A stretch of DNA of 64,000 bases from Chitinophagaceae bacterium. GTDB taxonomy: Bacteria; Bacteroidota; Bacteroidia; Chitinophagales; Chitinophagaceae. Below are positions 1-9,283 of this stretch, one piece after another. The notes under the pieces are model-generated. The model had not been told where the DNA came from. It was given only the letters and a program-made list of their open reading frames with translations, and did not search any database. The translations under genes and the position numbers were made by a program. The DNA lies in contig JADJOC010000003.1 in the NCBI GenBank assembly GCA_016713965.1, positions 248,001-312,000 on the forward strand, written 5' to 3'. Numbering within the stretch: the first letter of the stretch is position 1; the number at the start of each line of letters is the position of its first letter.

Positions 1-1602
1 GCTTTTAAAATTTCCAGTGAAGTAATTGCTGCCAAAGACTGGCTAGGATATGATGAACGTAATTACTTACGCAGAGGTACAGATGGCGAACTTATTGCTG
101 GCGACAGGGCCACTGACCCCAATTATGATGGTATAAACGTATATGGTGATGAGACTACCACAGATATCAGGGCTGCAGTACTTAATAGTATCGGTGCCAG
201 TGCTGCGCCTTTCCTGAAAAATTTTATTGATACATTAAATAATGGCGGAGGTTCAACCGGCTGGTTCTCTACTTATGCCCAGACTTATTTAGGCGCACGC
301 CTGGGAGGCCAAACAGATTTTAATGCCCATACTGCTGCCCGTACAACTGCGGATATCGGCAGGCCAAAAGCCGGCACGCCGGAATTTCAAAACCAACTGG
401 ATGCTATAAGCAAGATACCTATCAGTAAAGGCGGAGGTTTGTTTGTAGATAAAACGAATTTATATATGACTGAAGGGCAATATAATTTAAGCCACTTAAC
501 TGGTGAATTTGCAGATATAATTGTTGGTGCTAATTTTAAAAGATATGCATTAAATAGTGAAGGAACTTTATTTGCTGATAGTACAGGCAAAATTGGTATT
601 AATGAATTTGGTGCATACATACAAGCCAGCAAAGCATTAGCAGAGGACAGGGTAAAATTAACTGTAAGCGGCAGGTACGATAAAAACCAGAATTTTAAAG
701 GAAGGTTTACACCAAGGGCTACTGCATTAATAAAAGTAGCTAATAATAATAATGTACGCTTAAGCTATCAAACAGCATATCGCTTTCCCAGCACACAACA
801 ACAATGGATCAATTTGAATGTTGGCTCTAACACCCGTTTATTAGGCGGTAATAAAGATTTTCAAAACTTTTTTGGCTTAAACACCAATACTTATTTATTA
901 AGCGGATTGCCCACGAATACTTCGCAATATCAATTTGAAGAATTCAAACCAGAATCAGTAAGTACATTTGAGGTGGGTTATAAAGGACTTGTATTAAAAG
1001 ACAAGTTACTGATAGATGCATATAGCTATTTTGGCCAATACCAGGATTTTTTAACCCGTACTTTATTAATACAGCCTAACAGTGGGAATGTTAATGATGT
1101 AGTTGCTGCCTTGGCCAATAATGTTCCAGTAAGCAACGTAGGTAAAATATTTTCTATCCCCGTTAATTCCACTTCTAAAGTAAAAACCTTTGGTTTTGGT
1201 TTAGGCATTGACTATCGCTTGCCTGCAAATTTTGCTGTAGGGGTAAATGTATCTTCGGATGAATTGAAAGATGTACCTGCCGGTTTCAGGACTTTTTTCA
1301 GCACACCGAAGTACAGGACAAACTTATCAGTTAGTAACAGTGGTTTTGGTTTTCAAAAACGTTTAGGGTTTAATGTAGGCTATCGCTGGCAGGAAGCATT
1401 TTTTTACGAATCTGATTTTACAAACGGAACAATACCGGCAATTCATACCGTAGATGCACAAATAAGCTATAAGTTCCCTTCTACAAAGTCAATACTTAAA
1501 TTAGGTGCAAATAATTTGCTGAACCAGTATTATAACAATGGTGTAGGCAACTCAATTGTGGGCGGGCTATACTATATTGGCTTTGGTTACAATATATTTT
1601 AA
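1..1602 (+). CDS. TonB-dependent receptor, C-terminal part (5' end outside window)
   Basis: The frame is open from the first base, so the gene begins upstream; 533 residues are visible. The sequence is rich in alternating polar and aromatic beta-strands and ends in a strand with a terminal Phe, as in outer-membrane barrels. The stretch with GANNLLNQYY near the end is the usual penultimate-strand signature of TonB-dependent receptors. The plug domain and any carboxypeptidase-like N-terminal domain lie outside the window. It would import a ligand across the outer membrane using TonB energy; the substrate cannot be read from this part. A fasciclin lipoprotein gene follows after 33 bases and is probably co-transcribed. 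Confidence 0.88.
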   Translation, partial: AFKISSEVIAAKDWLGYDERNYLRRGTDGELIAGDRATDPNYDGINVYGDETTTDIRAAVLNSIGASAAPFLKNFIDTLNNGGGSTGWFSTYAQTYLGARLGGQTDFNAHTAARTTADIGRPKAGTPEFQNQLDAISKIPISKGGGLFVDKTNLYMTEGQYNLSHLTGEFADIIVGANFKRYALNSEGTLFADSTGKIGINEFGAYIQASKALAEDRVKLTVSGRYDKNQNFKGRFTPRATALIKVANNNNVRLSYQTAYRFPSTQQQWINLNVGSNTRLLGGNKDFQNFFGLNTNTYLLSGLPTNTSQYQFEEFKPESVSTFEVGYKGLVLKDKLLIDAYSYFGQYQDFLTRTLLIQPNSGNVNDVVAALANNVPVSNVGKIFSIPVNSTSKVKTFGFGLGIDYRLPANFAVGVNVSSDELKDVPAGFRTFFSTPKYRTNLSVSNSGFGFQKRLGFNVGYRWQEAFFYESDFTNGTIPAIHTVDAQISYKFPSTKSILKLGANNLLNQYYNNGVGNSIVGGLYYIGFGYNIF

Positions 1603-1635
1603 TAATTAATTATTATAAACAATACAATATTTACA

Positions 1636-2727
1636 ATGAAAACGTTTAATAAAATTAAAAATACCGGGCTGGCCCTAATAGCTTTTACAGCTATGTTATC
1701 TGCCTGCAATAAGGCTCCGATGGATCCTGTGCCTAATAAGCCCCCTTCGCAGGGCACTACGCCTACCCTGGCAACCTTGCTGGATGATCCTGAATTTTCT
1801 ATTTTAAAAGCTGCAGTTGCCAAAGCAAGGCTTGGCACTATTTTGGGCAATGCAAACTTACGCTATACCGTATTCGCACCAAATGATGCCGCTTTTATTG
1901 CTTCCGGGATACCGAGTGCAGATATTATTAACAACAATGCCATATTGGATACGCCAACTGTAACGGCATTGGTAAGTTATCATATAGTGCCACAAGTAAT
2001 CAGTTCTGCTTCGATCCCTCAAAGTTTTCCTAATTTTCAATACCCAACCATTTTTAACCCGGCCCCACAATTAAGTGCCTTGCTAAGGTTAACTACTTTC
2101 CCGAGCCGTCGGCCAAATGGTAATTGGGTAAATAATATCCCTATTACCCAGCTTGATGTGCAGGCCGTAAATGGTGTGTTGCATAAAGTAGCAAGGGTGG
2201 TAGCCCCTCCTTCCCAATATTTGTGGAACAGGATTGACAATGACCCAGATCTGACCTATTTAAAAGCTGCGATAATCCGTGCTGATGAAGGAACAGGCAC
2301 CTTGCAGGCAGCTTTATTAAACATTGGCGCCAACCTTACGGTTTTTGCACCTAATAATGCAGCTATGAGCTCATTATTAATCGCATTAGGGTTGCCTGAT
2401 AACCCGGCTACTTTTAATGCATTACCTGTAGAAACTGTAAAAGGTATTGTAGTGTACCATATCTTAGGCACACGGGCATTTACCAATAACATATTTACAG
2501 AACCCACTTTAGTACCTACATTACTAAATGGCGGAGTACCGGCACATCCCGGTGTAAGTATAGATGCTGATTTTGCCGGGCCATTTGTTACTGCAGCTAC
2601 TGCAAAAGGTGCGGCAAATGCCAATGCTTCAAATGTTATTATTAACCCTGCACCAAACGGCAGCAGCGACCAGCATTATTTAAATGGGGTGCTGCATAAG
2701 ATTGACCAGGTGTTGTTGCCGCAGTAA
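1636..2727 (+). CDS. Fasciclin (FAS1) domain lipoprotein
   Basis: This 363-residue protein starts with a type II signal peptide and lipobox LSAC (Cys24), so it should be lipid-anchored. Two FAS1 repeats follow: the first contains TVFAPNDAAF near residues 78-87 and ends at VNGVLHKVARVV, the second contains TVFAPNNAAM near residue 233 and ends at LNGVLHKIDQVL. FAS1 domains act in adhesion or surface binding. The gene lies 33 bases after the receptor gene and is closed by a strong terminator, which suggests a receptor-lipoprotein pair. No SusD fold is visible, so this is not a standard SusCD pair. Confidence 0.88.
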   Translation: MKTFNKIKNTGLALIAFTAMLSACNKAPMDPVPNKPPSQGTTPTLATLLDDPEFSILKAAVAKARLGTILGNANLRYTVFAPNDAAFIASGIPSADIINNNAILDTPTVTALVSYHIVPQVISSASIPQSFPNFQYPTIFNPAPQLSALLRLTTFPSRRPNGNWVNNIPITQLDVQAVNGVLHKVARVVAPPSQYLWNRIDNDPDLTYLKAAIIRADEGTGTLQAALLNIGANLTVFAPNNAAMSSLLIALGLPDNPATFNALPVETVKGIVVYHILGTRAFTNNIFTEPTLVPTLLNGGVPAHPGVSIDADFAGPFVTAATAKGAANANASNVIINPAPNGSSDQHYLNGVLHKIDQVLLPQ

Positions 2728-2746
2728 TATTATTAACTCTTAGAAT

Positions 2747-2779
2747 AAAAAAACGCCTTAATTAATTAAGGCGTTTTTT
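2747..2779. terminator. Bidirectional-looking rho-independent terminator
   Basis: A perfect palindrome, with CGCC at 2754-2757 pairing with GGCG at 2770-2773 and an AT-rich centre, is flanked by an A run on the left and a T run on the right. It lies 20 bases after the fasciclin stop codon and ends the receptor/fasciclin unit. Confidence 0.8.
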
Positions 2780-2865
2780 ATTTTGATTAAGCAAACACTT
2801 TAAATAGAGTACAAATACTGTTAAAATAAAGTAAACTCACTCGATTCTGTTAAATGAGGCGACCG

Positions 2866-2873
2866 TATTTTTG
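2866..2873 (+). promoter_or_regulatory. Putative Bacteroidota -7 element
   Basis: TATTTTTG matches the TAnnTTTG -7 consensus of the Bacteroidota primary sigma factor and lies 62 bases before the lipoprotein start at 2935. No clear TTTG -33 box is seen, so the call rests on the -7 match and position. Confidence 0.4.
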
Positions 2874-2934
2874 TAATCACTTCTATCTCCTTTGCTAAAC
2901 CATAAACACATTCTTAGTAAAAAATAAATTAATT

Positions 2935-3609
2935 ATGAAAGATTTGGTTTTAAAACCCATAAAGCATTGTATTGCTGTTATGGCAATATTTTTTATAGGT
3001 GCTTCGTGTAACAAACAGCCCCTATCCACAACAGATGTAGCAGTAAACGAAATTAATAATACAACAGGCGCAAAATCTATTACAGATCTTACCGCTACAT
3101 ACAACCCTTTTAATCCAAGAGTTGGTGCACCTGTTGATGGGCGTACCGGTGCCCGCTGGATCAAAAGATTTAAAGATAGAAATGGTTATTATAAAACTTA
3201 TATGCTTAACAATTTCTGGCTGCAGTTTATTGCGAACCAGCCCAATTGCGTGGGCATTTCTTTAACTTATGCAACTATAAATGGCAAAAAACATATTTTA
3301 CCTATTGGTGTGGATGTAAACGGAAAGATAATGAAATGCCTTTTTGTTAGCACCATAAATGGCCTTATCAGCTGGGGAACAGCACAACAATGGATTGCAA
3401 ATGATAATGGACCGATCAACTCACATTTTTTGGGTAAAAATACTTTTATACGGCTTAATGAAAAACCTTGTGCAACTATACGGGTAGATTATGCGATAAA
3501 TGACGAATATCAGCAAACATTGCTGTTGAGTAATCCATGTGAGTTGAATGCTGTTAGAAAATATGAGGATAATTCTTTACCCTGTCCTACTTTTTGTCCT
3601 AAACCTTAA
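2935..3609 (+). CDS. Hypothetical lipoprotein
   Basis: The 224-residue product has a type II signal peptide with lipobox GASC (Cys25). The mature part is about 200 residues with many aromatic and polar residues and four Cys in the second half, ending in a Cys/Pro-rich tail. I do not recognise a family. It has its own candidate promoter upstream, and the next gene (a dead membrane-protein copy) begins 20 bases after its stop, so the lipoprotein may have formed a unit with that membrane-protein family. The function is unknown. Confidence 0.7.
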   Translation: MKDLVLKPIKHCIAVMAIFFIGASCNKQPLSTTDVAVNEINNTTGAKSITDLTATYNPFNPRVGAPVDGRTGARWIKRFKDRNGYYKTYMLNNFWLQFIANQPNCVGISLTYATINGKKHILPIGVDVNGKIMKCLFVSTINGLISWGTAQQWIANDNGPINSHFLGKNTFIRLNEKPCATIRVDYAINDEYQQTLLLSNPCELNAVRKYEDNSLPCPTFCPKP

Positions 3610-3629
3610 GAGTATATAAGATTACAATT

Positions 3630-4208
3630 ATGCTGCAGATTGCTAACATACTAATTTACATTTCCATGTTTTCGGTTTTAATACCGATCATTTTTCTAGT
3701 AAAAAGGAAAATGAATTTTAGAAGCACTCTCATGATAATACTTAGCATATTACTTTTTGCATCAGGATTTTCAGACTTTGGTAGTTATATATTATTTAAG
3801 ATGGGTAAATCAAATATTCTACTTAACAATACTTATATAATAACTCAAATATAGTTTTTTTTTATAATTAATATTTTATTCATTCAACCTCTAAGCCAAT
3901 TTCTAAGTTGGTCTGATTTTGCAGGAGGGATAATTCTTATTAGCTGTGCAGTAATCTATTGCCGACAACTACTTAAAACCACCCCAGCACTTGATTTTCT
4001 TTCACTCTGTTCAGTTTGGCTTAATATTGCTGTATTTATTTATTTTTCTTTTAATTTGTTTTTATTTGCCATAACAAATTATATCATGAAAAACATGACA
4101 TCAGATGACGGACTAGTTGCCTGGAGTTTCCATAATATTAATAATGTTATCAAAAACTTATTCTTTACTATAGCTATTATTACTTTTAAAAAAAATCCTA
4201 CTAAATAA
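3630..4208 (+). pseudogene. Dead tandem copy of the 4335-5030 membrane protein gene
   Basis: The first 74 codons encode a protein closely similar to the start of the intact gene at 4335 (both begin MLQ(I/V)ANIL and share DFGSY and MGKSN). At 3852 an in-frame TAG occurs. Reading on in the same frame gives the rest of the family sequence (LFIQP, then GGIILI, then AWSFHNINNVIKN) up to a stop at 4206-4208. Compared with the intact copy, about 28 codons are missing exactly at the stop, between two T-rich stretches, so one in-frame deletion appears to have created the TAG. This is a true pseudogene rather than a one-base error. Confidence 0.8.
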
Positions 4209-4334
4209 CTATATATTGCGTAATTTTTAAACATACGTTTTGGAAGAGTTGTTTCTATAAGACTTATAAGACTGTATTAAACTTCTCTTTATGAATTGCG
4301 TTGCCTTTCAGAGCTGTAATAAAACTCTACCATA

Positions 4335-5030
4335 ATGCTTCAGGTTGCGAATATTTTATTGTATGTTTCAATATTTTCGGTGTTAATACCAATTCTATTT
4401 TTGTTTAAAAAAATAAGAATTTTTAAAATTATGCTAATAAAAGTATTAGCTATTTTGCTCTTTATATCAGCAGTTGCTGATTTTGGAAGTTATGCTTTGG
4501 TTAAGATGGGAAAATCAAATCTTTCGGTTTCAAATATTTATTTTGTAGTGCAGTTTTTCTTATTAAGCTATATTTATTATTTATTACCAAACAATAAAAA
4601 AATCATTTATATAGCTTTAATTTTTTTTACAGTTTTTTATATAATTAATACATTATTCATTCAGCCCATTACTATAGATCAAAACTGGTCTAATTTTGTA
4701 GGAGGAGTCTTGATCTTCATTTATTCAATGAGCTATTATCTTAAATTATTAGATAATATGCCAACAACAAATATATTTAGCTTTCACCTTTTTTGGTTTA
4801 ATACTGCTATATTCTATTATTTTGGTGCTTCTGTTTTAATATTTCTATGTATTGATTTCGTTCTTAAAAATATACCGGCAGATGAAGGTATAATTATCTG
4901 GGGATTTCACAACTTCAATAACATCATAAAAAATATATTATTCGCTGTAGCCATTTATTATGTGAAAACAGAACAAAGCGAAGATCCCAATAACGAAACT
5001 ACACCGGATGCTATAAAAAACCAGAGCTGA
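4335..5030 (+). CDS. Multi-pass membrane protein of unknown function
   Basis: The 231-residue product is almost wholly hydrophobic, with about six or seven predicted membrane spans and a polar, charged C-terminal tail of about 20 residues. No catalytic motif is apparent; a conserved-looking WGFHNFNNIIKN segment before the last span is shared with the dead tandem copy at 3630. The layout resembles small 7TM sensor-type proteins of Bacteroidota, but I do not recognise the family. A short palindrome overlaps the stop region (about 5026-5042). The product is probably an inner-membrane protein. Confidence 0.65.
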   Translation: MLQVANILLYVSIFSVLIPILFLFKKIRIFKIMLIKVLAILLFISAVADFGSYALVKMGKSNLSVSNIYFVVQFFLLSYIYYLLPNNKKIIYIALIFFTVFYIINTLFIQPITIDQNWSNFVGGVLIFIYSMSYYLKLLDNMPTTNIFSFHLFWFNTAIFYYFGASVLIFLCIDFVLKNIPADEGIIIWGFHNFNNIIKNILFAVAIYYVKTEQSEDPNNETTPDAIKNQS

Positions 5031-5040
5031 TATTATCAGC

Positions 5041-5221
5041 TATTTATCATACACAAACTTCATCCCCGATAAATCTGGCTTTACTTTTCTTTCCCGCTTC
5101 ACTTCATAATCATAAATAACTTTTCCAAGATTTTTCATAAAAGGTAAACCGATAGTTTCATAATCATATTGGTCATCATTTAAAATGCCATCGCTGTTGC
5201 TACCACAATAAATACTGTTAA
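5041..5221 (-). repeat. Stray duplicate of the serine hydrolase gene 3' end
   Basis: Bases 5041-5198 match 7885-8042 without gaps and with one mismatch I can see (near 5096). Similarity continues to about 5221 after a 6-base insertion (GCTACC). The copied part encodes the last 50 or so residues of the hydrolase at 7884-9152 in the same reverse orientation, with nothing of the rest of the gene. It is a gene fragment left by duplication, not a functional gene. The remainder of the 5031-5353 gap is AT-rich with no other gene. Confidence 0.85.
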
Positions 5222-5353
5222 TTTTATAAAAAAATCGGCTTACAGTAAGCCAATTTTATCATAAGGTTAATTCACTGTCCTGTTTCATTAACTCATTATT
5301 ACAATTTTATATTAAGGCATCATATTTGTGTTATAAAATAAAAAATATAAATA

Positions 5354-6375
5354 ATGAAAGCACACTTTAAGAACATTATAGCTGGATTAATAGTTGTAAT
5401 GAGCCTTTTTCCTGCAAAAAAAGCGAAATAAGCACAACCAATGAACCAGGCATTAACGACGCATCATCCAGGATAGCACCTGCCCCGCAAAAAGCATTAT
5501 TTGTAATTGATGATGTTTCCGTAAATACTACGGCAAAGCAAACTATTTATGTAGTAAAAAATGTTAATGGCGCTGCTACAAAAGTTAAGCTTTTTGAAGG
5601 AGAACCGGGTTTTGAAATTACTGATTTAACCAAAGGCGGAGCGATAGGAGAAGCGTATTTTGCATACTGTAATTCTTCTGTTGAATCTAATAAAGAAGGT
5701 ATATATCGTATAAATGCAAATGGTGCTCCCCAACGTTAATAATAAAATCTAAGGAATTTGTATTGGATATAGATTATGATAAAACAAATAAAAAATATAT
5801 TGTCAAAATAAGGAATTTAACACTGAAGAATTTATTTGGAGATGTAATAATGATGGAACTTTACCAGAAACAGTTGAGTATGTTCAAGGAGTTGATTTTC
5901 ACAATTTTTCTTTTGCTGTAGACGGAAAAAATAATAAACTATTCCATCTTACTATAACAAACATGCTAGGTACTCCTCCTACACTTTTTTCAAAAACTCT
6001 TTTTCTAACACTTCAAATGCTGTAACAACTGAATCTAATGATAATACATATAAAATAAAACTGGATGTAGTAAACAATAAAGTATATTTATTTTCTTTAC
6101 TTAGCCTTTTAGGTAAGGGTAGTAATGGCATTGTTCATACTGCTAGCATGCATGCAGTTAATCACCCTGTACCTGTTTTAGTTGCAGCAGATAAAGTTAA
6201 CAGGTCTTCTGATAGGGCTTTTGAGTTTGTAACATCTTGAATGTCTTTTTCAAAAGCAAGTGGCACAAACAAGTTTACAACATTATTTTCTTCTGATCTA
6301 AATGGTGGTAATGTAAAAACTTTAATTAATGGATTTAAAAATATAATCAGGGAAGAAGTGGTTGAAGCATTTTAA
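5354..6375 (+). pseudogene. Degraded lipoprotein gene
   Basis: The ATG at 5354 opens a type II signal peptide that would read on to an SLFSC lipobox, but the T run at 5406-5410 is one base short and the frame ends after 25 codons. In the next frame about 110 codons of sensible sequence follow (CKKSE, then APAPQK, VIDDVSVNTTAKQ, YRINANG) to a stop at 5737. Coding similarity resumes in other frames with at least two more shifts (around 5820 and 5985) and an in-frame TGA at 6238-6240, ending at TAA 6373-6375. At least four lesions make this a real pseudogene. An IS element is inserted exactly at its stop codon. The family is not recognised. Confidence 0.75.
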
Positions 6376-7829
6376 TTAGTCGTTCCTCAAAAAGCCCTAC
6401 AATCCTTTACCATTCATAATTTATACACACTTATGGATAAATAAATCTGCAAGAAAAGTAGAAATGAGCTTAAAAATCCTGCAAATTTGTATCATGTTAT
6501 CCAAGCAAAAAAACAGTGCACAAATTGGTTTTTACAGCAGTTTTGAAGAGCAGTTGAATCATTCTCATCCGCTTTATATACTGGCAAACAGGATTGATTG
6601 GAATGTGTTTGAAGAAGCTTTTAAAACATTACAGTGCAACCCAGGGCAAACCAGGCAAGCCTATCCGCTTAATGGTATCGTTGCTGATTTTAAAGCAGCT
6701 TCGCAATTTAAGTGATGAAAGTGTAGTAGGGCAATGGGCAGAAAATGCCTATTATCAGTACTTTGGCGGAGAAAAATTATTTTCTGTAAAACCACCTTGT
6801 GTGCCTACAGAGTTAGTAGAGTTTAGAAAACGAATTGGAGAAGCGGGGTCAGAATTGATTTTTAAAGAAAGTATCCGTATCAATGGTAAAGATGCCGATG
6901 ATGATAATTTGAGTGGGGATACTACTGTACAGGAAAAAATATCACCTATCCAACCGATGATAAGCTGTACAAAAGATAATTGTAAAATGTCAGGCCATAG
7001 GCCTAAAAGAAAGGGTGGAACTAAGACAGAGTTATAAGTTTACGGTAAAAAAATAAGCGCTGTTCAGCGTTATAAGAAAAACAAAGCCGGCGCAGGCAAA
7101 GCAAGAAAAGCTGGTAAAAAAATTAAAACAATAGCAGGCAGGTTAGTACGGGAGCTTGAACGCAAACTTACTGCCGATAGTTTAAACAGGTATGCAACCG
7201 ATTTATCATTGTTTAAAACAGTATTAGCACAAAAAAGAAGCGATAGCGGTAAAGTTTACAGCCTTCATGAACCCGATGTAAAATGCTACACTAAAGGCAA
7301 AGGGCATAAAAAATTTGAGTTTGGAAGCAAAGCCTCTTTTTTAGTAACACAAAGTACCGGCGTAATTGTTGGGGCATTAAATTTTACAGAATCCCTGCAT
7401 GACTCAAAAACACTACCCTCAGTATTAGAACAATATGAAAGGCTGATGGACAAAGAGGCTAAAAATGTTTTTTTAGACAGGGGGTACCAGGGGGCCTAAA
7501 ATGATTAACAATACTGCATTACACACACCAAAGCCAGATAAGGACATTACTCAAACCAAACGCAAAAGACATAAACGCAGAGCGGCAATAGAGCCTATAA
7601 TAGGGCATTTAAAACACGATTACAGAATGAGCAGAAATTACCTCAAAGGTACAGTTGGAGATGCAATCAATGTAATATTAGCGGCTGCAGCAATGAATTT
7701 TAAAAGAATGATGAATAAATGGAAAGTAGAATTTATTTTTTGGGCCTTAAAATTGCTTCGCTTCTTTAACTTTTATACTCAACTGATTTTTGTCCCCAAA
7801 CTAAAAATGACTTTTTGAGGATCGACTAA
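6376..7829 (+). mobile_element. IS5-type insertion sequence (1,454 bp, TTAA target duplication)
   Basis: The left end TTAGTCG(T)TCCTCAAAAAG and the reverse complement of the right end TTAGTCG(A)TCCTCAAAAAG form near-perfect terminal inverted repeats of about 20 bases. TTAA flanks both sides (6372-6375 and 7830-7833), which fits the 4-bp YTAR-type target of the IS5 subgroup. The interior encodes a DUF772/DDE transposase broken by several frameshifts. Removing the element restores the pseudogene stop codon followed directly by the terminator at 7849. Confidence 0.88.
6464..7818 (+). pseudogene. IS5-family transposase, multiply frameshifted
   Basis: Pieces in three frames together give an IS5-type transposase. 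An N-terminal part with NRIDWNVFEEAF shifts frame near 6625 into KPGKPIRLM and NLSDE(S)VVGQW (the DUF772 region). A broken middle around 6940-7060 needs at least two further shifts to recover RQSYKFTVK. The DDE core has SLHEPDVKCYTKGK and FLDRGYQG, with a further shift near 7495, and the C-terminus reads RRAAIEPIIGHLKHDYRMSRNYLKG. The expected length is about 440 residues, so all main blocks are present, but at least four shifts make it non-functional unless some are sequencing errors. Confidence 0.82.
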
Positions 7830-7848
7830 TTAACTAATTCCAAATAAT

Positions 7849-7885
7849 AAAAAAGCGCTATTATCAAAAATGATAACGCTTTTTT
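7849..7885. terminator. Terminator shared by converging genes
   Basis: The hairpin AGCG...TTATCA / TGATAA...CGCT, with an A run on the left and a T run on the right, lies between the lipoprotein pseudogene plus IS (forward) and the serine hydrolase (reverse), whose stop codon overlaps the T run. It can act in both directions. Confidence 0.75.
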
Positions 7886-9152
7886 ATTTATCATACACAA
7901 ACTTCATCCCCGATAAATCTGGCTTTACTTTTCTTTCCCTCTTCACTTCATAATCATAAATAACTTTTCCAAGATTTTTCATAAAAGGTAAACCGATAGT
8001 TTCATAATCATATTGGTCATCATTTAAAATGCCATCGCTGTTACAATAAATAACTGCTGATAAAAAAAACTCTATTTTTTTATCAAAATCCACGATATAA
8101 GCCGCATCAATTAAATGCCCGTAAGCATCCCCTACTTTATTAAAAATCCTTACGCTTTCTGACAGCTTTTTTTTCTCTGAACCATACAATAAAAATTTAC
8201 AGTATGCATCCCAATAATTCGTGCTGTCATAAGCCGGGTAAAGCGATTCAGCAGGAAACTGAGACATATATTTTAAAACAAATTGCCTGTCATTATCAGT
8301 AATATTAAAACGTTGCCCGGCAGGTACTTTAGCCGGAAAAACCAACCCTTTTACTATCCGGTGCAAGCTTTCTAAGCTTAACCTGTTTTTTTTAGAAAAA
8401 TCCATTGGCTGGTCAATCAATTTTCCACCGGAATAATATCCTTTGCCTAAAAAATCTTTTCTGCCGGGATATGTATTTTTACTTTTTTGCAAAGGCTGAT
8501 CATATACAACCTGCCCATTGTCATTTATGAATTTTACAGGATTGGTATACCTGTTTTCTTCTTCTGTTAATACAATATCCAGGCGGTGCAAAATCTGTGC
8601 ATCCCGGTAACCTTTTTTATGCAATTCGTTATTAATATAATCCTGGCCTAAAAATTCATACAGCCTGTTGTAAGCATCATTATCGCTAACCATTAATATT
8701 TTTTTAATGTAGTGAGCAATGCCGGGTTTCCCAAAAGCTTGTGTAGGATCATTGTATACTGCTGCCTGGCTGCTATGGGCAGCTTCGGTTATCATAGTAG
8801 TATTTTTATCAATTTTTAGCTCATTCAGGCGCTGTAAGGCCAGTAAGGCAACCGGCAATTTTACAGTAGAAGCCGGGTAAAAATATTTTGTATCATTAAC
8901 ATTAAAATAATAATCAGACAGTGATACATTATTACTGGCATCCCGATTAACCTGGGTATAAATAATTTGCACATTCCAGGTATCTTTTTTAGCCAGAATT
9001 TCATTAAATAAGGCAGGGTGCTGTTTTAAAATATTTTCTAAAAGAATATCTGTTTTTGCTGTATCGTTTATAGAGTTGTTCATTTTTTGAATGGGTTGCC
9101 GGGCATAAGAAAAACTATACAACAGGCTTAATAAGGCATAAAATATTTTCAT
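7884..9152 (-). CDS. Class A beta-lactamase-fold serine hydrolase
   Basis: The 422-residue protein has a signal peptide (cleavage near SYA, residue 17) and the motif order of class A serine hydrolases: S95-T-V-K98 (the SxxK nucleophile motif, within FYPASTVKLP) and S156-D-N158 (the SDN loop). A K-V-G triad in NKVGDAYG stands in place of KTG. At over 420 residues it is longer than true beta-lactamases (about 290), so it is more likely a periplasmic peptidase or amidase of the PF13354-like group than a resistance enzyme. A stray copy of its last 50 or so codons lies at 5041-5221. Confidence 0.85.
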   Translation of the reverse strand: MKIFYALLSLLYSFSYARQPIQKMNNSINDTAKTDILLENILKQHPALFNEILAKKDTWNVQIIYTQVNRDASNNVSLSDYYFNVNDTKYFYPASTVKLPVALLALQRLNELKIDKNTTMITEAAHSSQAAVYNDPTQAFGKPGIAHYIKKILMVSDNDAYNRLYEFLGQDYINNELHKKGYRDAQILHRLDIVLTEEENRYTNPVKFINDNGQVVYDQPLQKSKNTYPGRKDFLGKGYYSGGKLIDQPMDFSKKNRLSLESLHRIVKGLVFPAKVPAGQRFNITDNDRQFVLKYMSQFPAESLYPAYDSTNYWDAYCKFLLYGSEKKKLSESVRIFNKVGDAYGHLIDAAYIVDFDKKIEFFLSAVIYCNSDGILNDDQYDYETIGLPFMKNLGKVIYDYEVKRERKVKPDLSGMKFVYDK

Positions 9153-9231
9153 ATAGACAAATTAAAATTATAGTATCAGCGCCATAATTTAGCAAAAATA
9201 TCAATTCAATACCTACAAATGCTTTTTACCT

Positions 9232-9239
9232 TATCTTTG
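9232..9239 (+). promoter_or_regulatory. Putative -7 element for secDF
   Basis: TATCTTTG fits TAnnTTTG and lies 45 bases before the secDF start, in a short AT-rich gap between divergent genes. No convincing -33 box is seen. Confidence 0.5.
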
Positions 9240-9283
9240 CACACTTCTAAAAATTAACTAGTAGCTACTAAAAGTACATTATT

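Noticed and set aside
7884..9152. Resistance beta-lactamase
   Set aside because: SxxK and SDN motifs are present, but the length and the KVG in place of KTG point to a wider serine hydrolase family.
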